Of a stretch of DNA of 64,000 bases, positions 60,839-64,000 are shown piece by piece. The notes beneath the pieces were generated by a model, which searched no databases, had not been told where the DNA came from, and saw nothing but the letters and a program-made list of their open reading frames with translations. The first letter of the stretch is position 1. Each line of letters starts with the position of its first letter. Source of the DNA: Misgurnus anguillicaudatus (taxonomy: Eukaryota > Chordata > Actinopteri > Cypriniformes > Cobitidae); NCBI RefSeq assembly GCF_027580225.2, contig NC_073358.2:49252001-49316000 (forward strand), read 5' to 3'. The position numbers and the translations under genes were made by a program.

Positions 60839-61623
60839 AAAAAGATACAAAATTTTAACTTTTCTGTCGCTGGTGGGTGGTACCCTAAGGTCCCATTTGT
60901 ACCTTTACAGGTAGGGTTGATGGGGGCACAAACTAATGCGAGGTTAATTGTAACTACTTTACATATTTATTTAGGGCCGAACAATCTGTGTTTTGGTCTT
61001 TTTCTTTTACTGTCAGAAGATCTCCTGTGAATTTGTGAAAAGTTTTGGTTAAGATACTGAACGAAGAGTGTTTTGGAGGCATGAAAGTAAATTTCTTCAT
61101 CTTATGTTTTTTTTATTTATGAGTTGGGTGTGTAGATCATTAAATCCAACCTTATATTATAGTTTAATCCTTAAGTATATAGACAATATTTTATTGAATT
61201 ATTTGTGTTTAAACTTAATTTTCTAGCTGGTGTTCCAACAAACCCTCTGTTTGTTACAATGAACCCCATAACGTTTGCACTCCTGCCACTTTAATTGTAA
61301 TTGTACGTTGTGTTTGTCCCACAAACAAACTTTTAAGTGTTCATTTGTAGCAGAGATGTGTGTGTTGATTGTGTAAAAAAGGATTCATCTAATTAAAAAA
61401 AAAATTTTTAATTATAGAGCCAAAGCCAAAAAGCTCTACTTTGTGCCCCACCCTCCCCTATACTAAACATAATACAAGGAGTTACTGAGTATCTTTAAAT
61501 GTACAGTTAAATGTTTTGTATCCCTTACATTTCATTTAACTGGTACAAAATTTGTCCTTAAAGGTCCTTAGGGTATAAAATTTTACAATTTGAATGTGCA
61601 TACATTGTACATGGTCAGAAAAA

Positions 61624-61808
61624 AATGGTTCAGCAATGGTTTCAAGCTGTCAGTGGGCCGGTATCATTTTAAAAAGGTCCTAATATGTACCATTTAGGTA
61701 CAGATATGTATACATTTGGTACCAATATGTACTAATATAAATTCTTTAGGTGCAAATGTGTACCTTTTTGAAAGGGTACCGCCCCAGTGACCATTTTTGA
61801 GACAGTGT
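61624..61808. repeat. Short dispersed repeat (GGTACC-rich)
   Basis: AAAAATGGTTCAGCAATGG at the left and AGTGACCATTTTTGAGAC at the right, with GTACC/GGTAC steps between; a frequent fish repeat. A related fragment lies near 60870-60920. Confidence 0.5.
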
Positions 61809-61834
61809 AGAAGTGACCTTAGTTATATCTAGAC

Positions 61835-61960
61835 ACTTCTTTTATTTAAAGTGACTTGCAGTGCTTACAGTTCATCAGTATGTCTTTTTTCTGGGAATCG
61901 AACCCACGTCGTTTGCTGAGCTAATGCAATACTCTACAAATTAAGCTATGTAGTTACTGT
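61835..61960 (-). mobile_element. tRNA-derived SINE-like element
   Basis: On the minus strand it reads TAGCTTAATTTGTAGAG (box A-like) and, about 40 bases on, GTGGGTTCGATTCCCAG (box B, GGTTCGATTCC). A tail follows with CTGTAAGCACTGCAAGTCAC and TTTAAATAAAAG, the GCGTCTGCTAAATG-type tail seen across fish genomes. Box positions fit RNA polymerase III transcription. Confidence 0.6.
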
Positions 61961-62479
61961 GTACCCAGAATGCACCAAACATCTTAATAACCTCACAGCA
62001 ACACCTTAGCATTGTGTTTTCCTGAGACGGGCATCTTACATTTTCTTCAGAGTAATCTAGTTGTAGTTTTTACTTAGTCAAAATTGAAGTCTGCATATTT
62101 TAGGGATTTTATTGTTTTATGTACAGTAAGTCTCCAATAGAGCTTGGCTAGCTATGAAATTGCTTTTATTTCTGAATTTGAATTTGAGGAGAATTACAGT
62201 GACATAGATCCGTACAAATAAACCTTAAAGCCCAGATCACAGAGAACGATAAAACGCTGCCCCCCACACAAGTCCCCTAAATCTCTCTTATATTACAAAC
62301 AGAAGGAAATGCCGCATTTCAGTTGCATTGTCTGCATGTTTTCCACATCAAATCCATGATCATTAAATCTCAAAGAGAGCTGTTGTGCGGCTACGTGGCA
62401 TTCGACTTTATATGAGTTTTATCCTGAGTAAAGCCTCAGATAGACATCTAAAGTATTTTGTACACCACAGTAATCTCAT

Positions 62480-64000
62480 TGGAATTCAGATGTTTTACGA
62501 GCTGGCTAATTCGTATAAATTTGTACAAAATGAATTGTACAAATACATATGATTATTATAATAACATGAATGAAAACCGTCCCTAACCCCAACTTCACAA
62601 GGGAGAAAGCAAATTGTACAAAAACATGGTTGTACCAACGCAATTGTATTTTACGAGCTGGCTAATTCGTATAAATTTGTAGGAAATGAATCATGCAAAT
62701 ACTTACGATTATTATAAAAAATAATAATAAAACCCTAACCCCAACTTCTCAGGGGAGAAAGCAAATCGTACTAAAACGTACGAATGGTTGTACCAACGCA
62801 ATTGTAGAGTACGTATTTTACGAGGTGGCTAATTTGTATAAATTCGTACACAATGAATCATGCAAATACATATGATTATTATAAAAAACAATAATGAAAC
62901 CCAGACCCTAACCCCAACGTCTCAGGGGAGAAAGCAAATCGTACAAAAACATACAAATGGATGTACCAACGCAATTGTAGAGTACGTATTTTACGAGGTG
63001 GCTAATTCGCATAAATTTGTACTAAATGAATCATGCAAATACTAACAATTATTATAAAAAAACAATAATAAAACCCTGACCCTAACCCCAACATCTCAGG
63101 GGAGAAAGCAAATCGTACAAAAACATAAGAATGGTTGTACCAACGCAATTGTACCGTAAGTATTTTACAAGGTGGCTAATTCGTATAAATTCATACAAAA
63201 TGAATCTTCTTAATATATACAATTATTATAAAAACAATAATGAAACCCTGCCACTAACACCAAAGTATCAGGGGAGAACGCAAATCGTACAAAAACATAC
63301 AAATGGTTGTACCAATGGAATTGTACCGTACGTATTTTACGAGGTGGCTACTTCATATAAATTCGTACAAAATCAATCATGCAAATACATACAATTATTA
63401 TAAAAAACAATAATGAAACCCTACCCCAACACCAAAGTATCAGGGGAGAACGCAAATCGTACAAAAACATACAAATAGTTGTACCAACGCAATTGTACAG
63501 TACGTATTTTAAGAGATGGCTTGTTCGTATAAATTCGTACAAAATGAATCTTCTTAATATATACAATTATTATAAAAACAATAATGAAACCCTGCCACTA
63601 ACACCAAAGTATTAGGGGAGAAAGCAAATCGTACAAAAACATATACGAATGGTTGTACCAACGCAATTGTACCGTAAGTATTTTAGAAGGTGGCTAATTC
63701 ATATAAATTTGTACAAAATGGATCATGCAAATACATACAATTATTATAAAAAACAATAATGAAACCCTGACCCTAACACCAAAGTATCAGGGGAGAAAGC
63801 AAATCGTACAAAAACATACAAATGGTTGTACCAATAAAATTGTACCGTACGTATTTTACGAGGTAGCTACTTCGTATAAATTTGTACAAAATCAATCATG
63901 CAAATACATACAATTATTATAAAAAAAAATGATGAAACCCTGCCCCAACACCAAAGTATCAGGGGAGAACGCAAATCCTACAAAAACATACAAATGGTTG
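62480..64000 (+). repeat. Satellite array, about 170-bp units (continues past the window)
   Basis: At least nine head-to-tail units. Each carries the order GGTGGCTAATTCGTATAAAT, CAAAATGAATCATGCAAATA, TTATTATAAAAAACAATAAT, CAGGGGAGAAAGCAAATCGT and GGTTGTACCAACGCAATTGT. Start motifs lie near 62498, 62653, 62820, 62994, 63169, 63341, 63513, 63689 and 63858. Units 5 to 9 alternate between ATGAATCTTCTTAATATATA and ATCAATCATGCAAATACATA, a hint of a two-unit higher-order period. Confidence 0.93.

Noticed and set aside
62480..64000. CRISPR-like regular array
   Set aside because: Units are long, adjoining and diverged along their full length, without constant short repeats and unique spacers. It is a eukaryotic satellite.

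Overview
The window reads as a vertebrate nuclear genome, most likely a cyprinid fish. It has intron-bearing vertebrate genes with GT-AG splice sites, very dense DNA-transposon and fold-back repeats, a DANA-type SINE fragment typical of cyprinids, and many microsatellites. I assembled exon models by hand, checking donor and acceptor sites and reading phase at every junction.

Layout. (1) 626-1111, minus: exon 1 of tankyrase-1 (tnks); the rest of that gene lies beyond the left edge. (2) 2537-4079, plus: a four-exon candidate gene for a 99-residue protein ending in a prenylation (CAAX) box. I do not recognise it. It lies head-to-head with tnks, and an RFX X-box-like site sits about 190 bp upstream of its ATG. 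(3) 5729-20246, minus: a complete 12-coding-exon glycerol-3-phosphate acyltransferase 3 gene (gpat3, agpat9l type), 447 residues with all acyltransferase blocks intact. (4) 25085-55200, plus: a complete 24-coding-exon adamts12 gene, 1532 residues: signal peptide, propeptide, zinc metalloprotease, disintegrin-like region, TSP1 repeat, cysteine-rich and spacer regions, three TSP1 repeats, a mucin-like exon, four more TSP1 repeats and a PLAC domain. (5) 55201-64000: no further gene recognised; transposon remnants, a tRNA-like SINE and, from about 62480 to the right edge, a satellite of about 170 bp units.

Mobile DNA fills most of the introns and intergenic space. Most larger elements are non-autonomous and flanked by TTAA (piggyBac-like target). 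They include three copies of a 0.61-0.73 kb near-perfect palindrome. hAT elements with 8-bp target duplications, a Harbinger element with a dead Myb-like gene, Tc1/mariner remains and several nested stacks are also present. Two TTAA elements appear to carry captured host-type exons.

The genes do not form one pathway: poly-ADP-ribosylation (tnks), triacylglycerol and phospholipid synthesis in the ER (gpat3), and extracellular matrix proteolysis (adamts12). The points most worth a second look are the small CAAX-protein gene with its X-box, the intron 22 tandem array that looks like an amplified copy of adamts12's own 3' splice site, and the palindromic MITE carrying paired CRE sites next to tnks.
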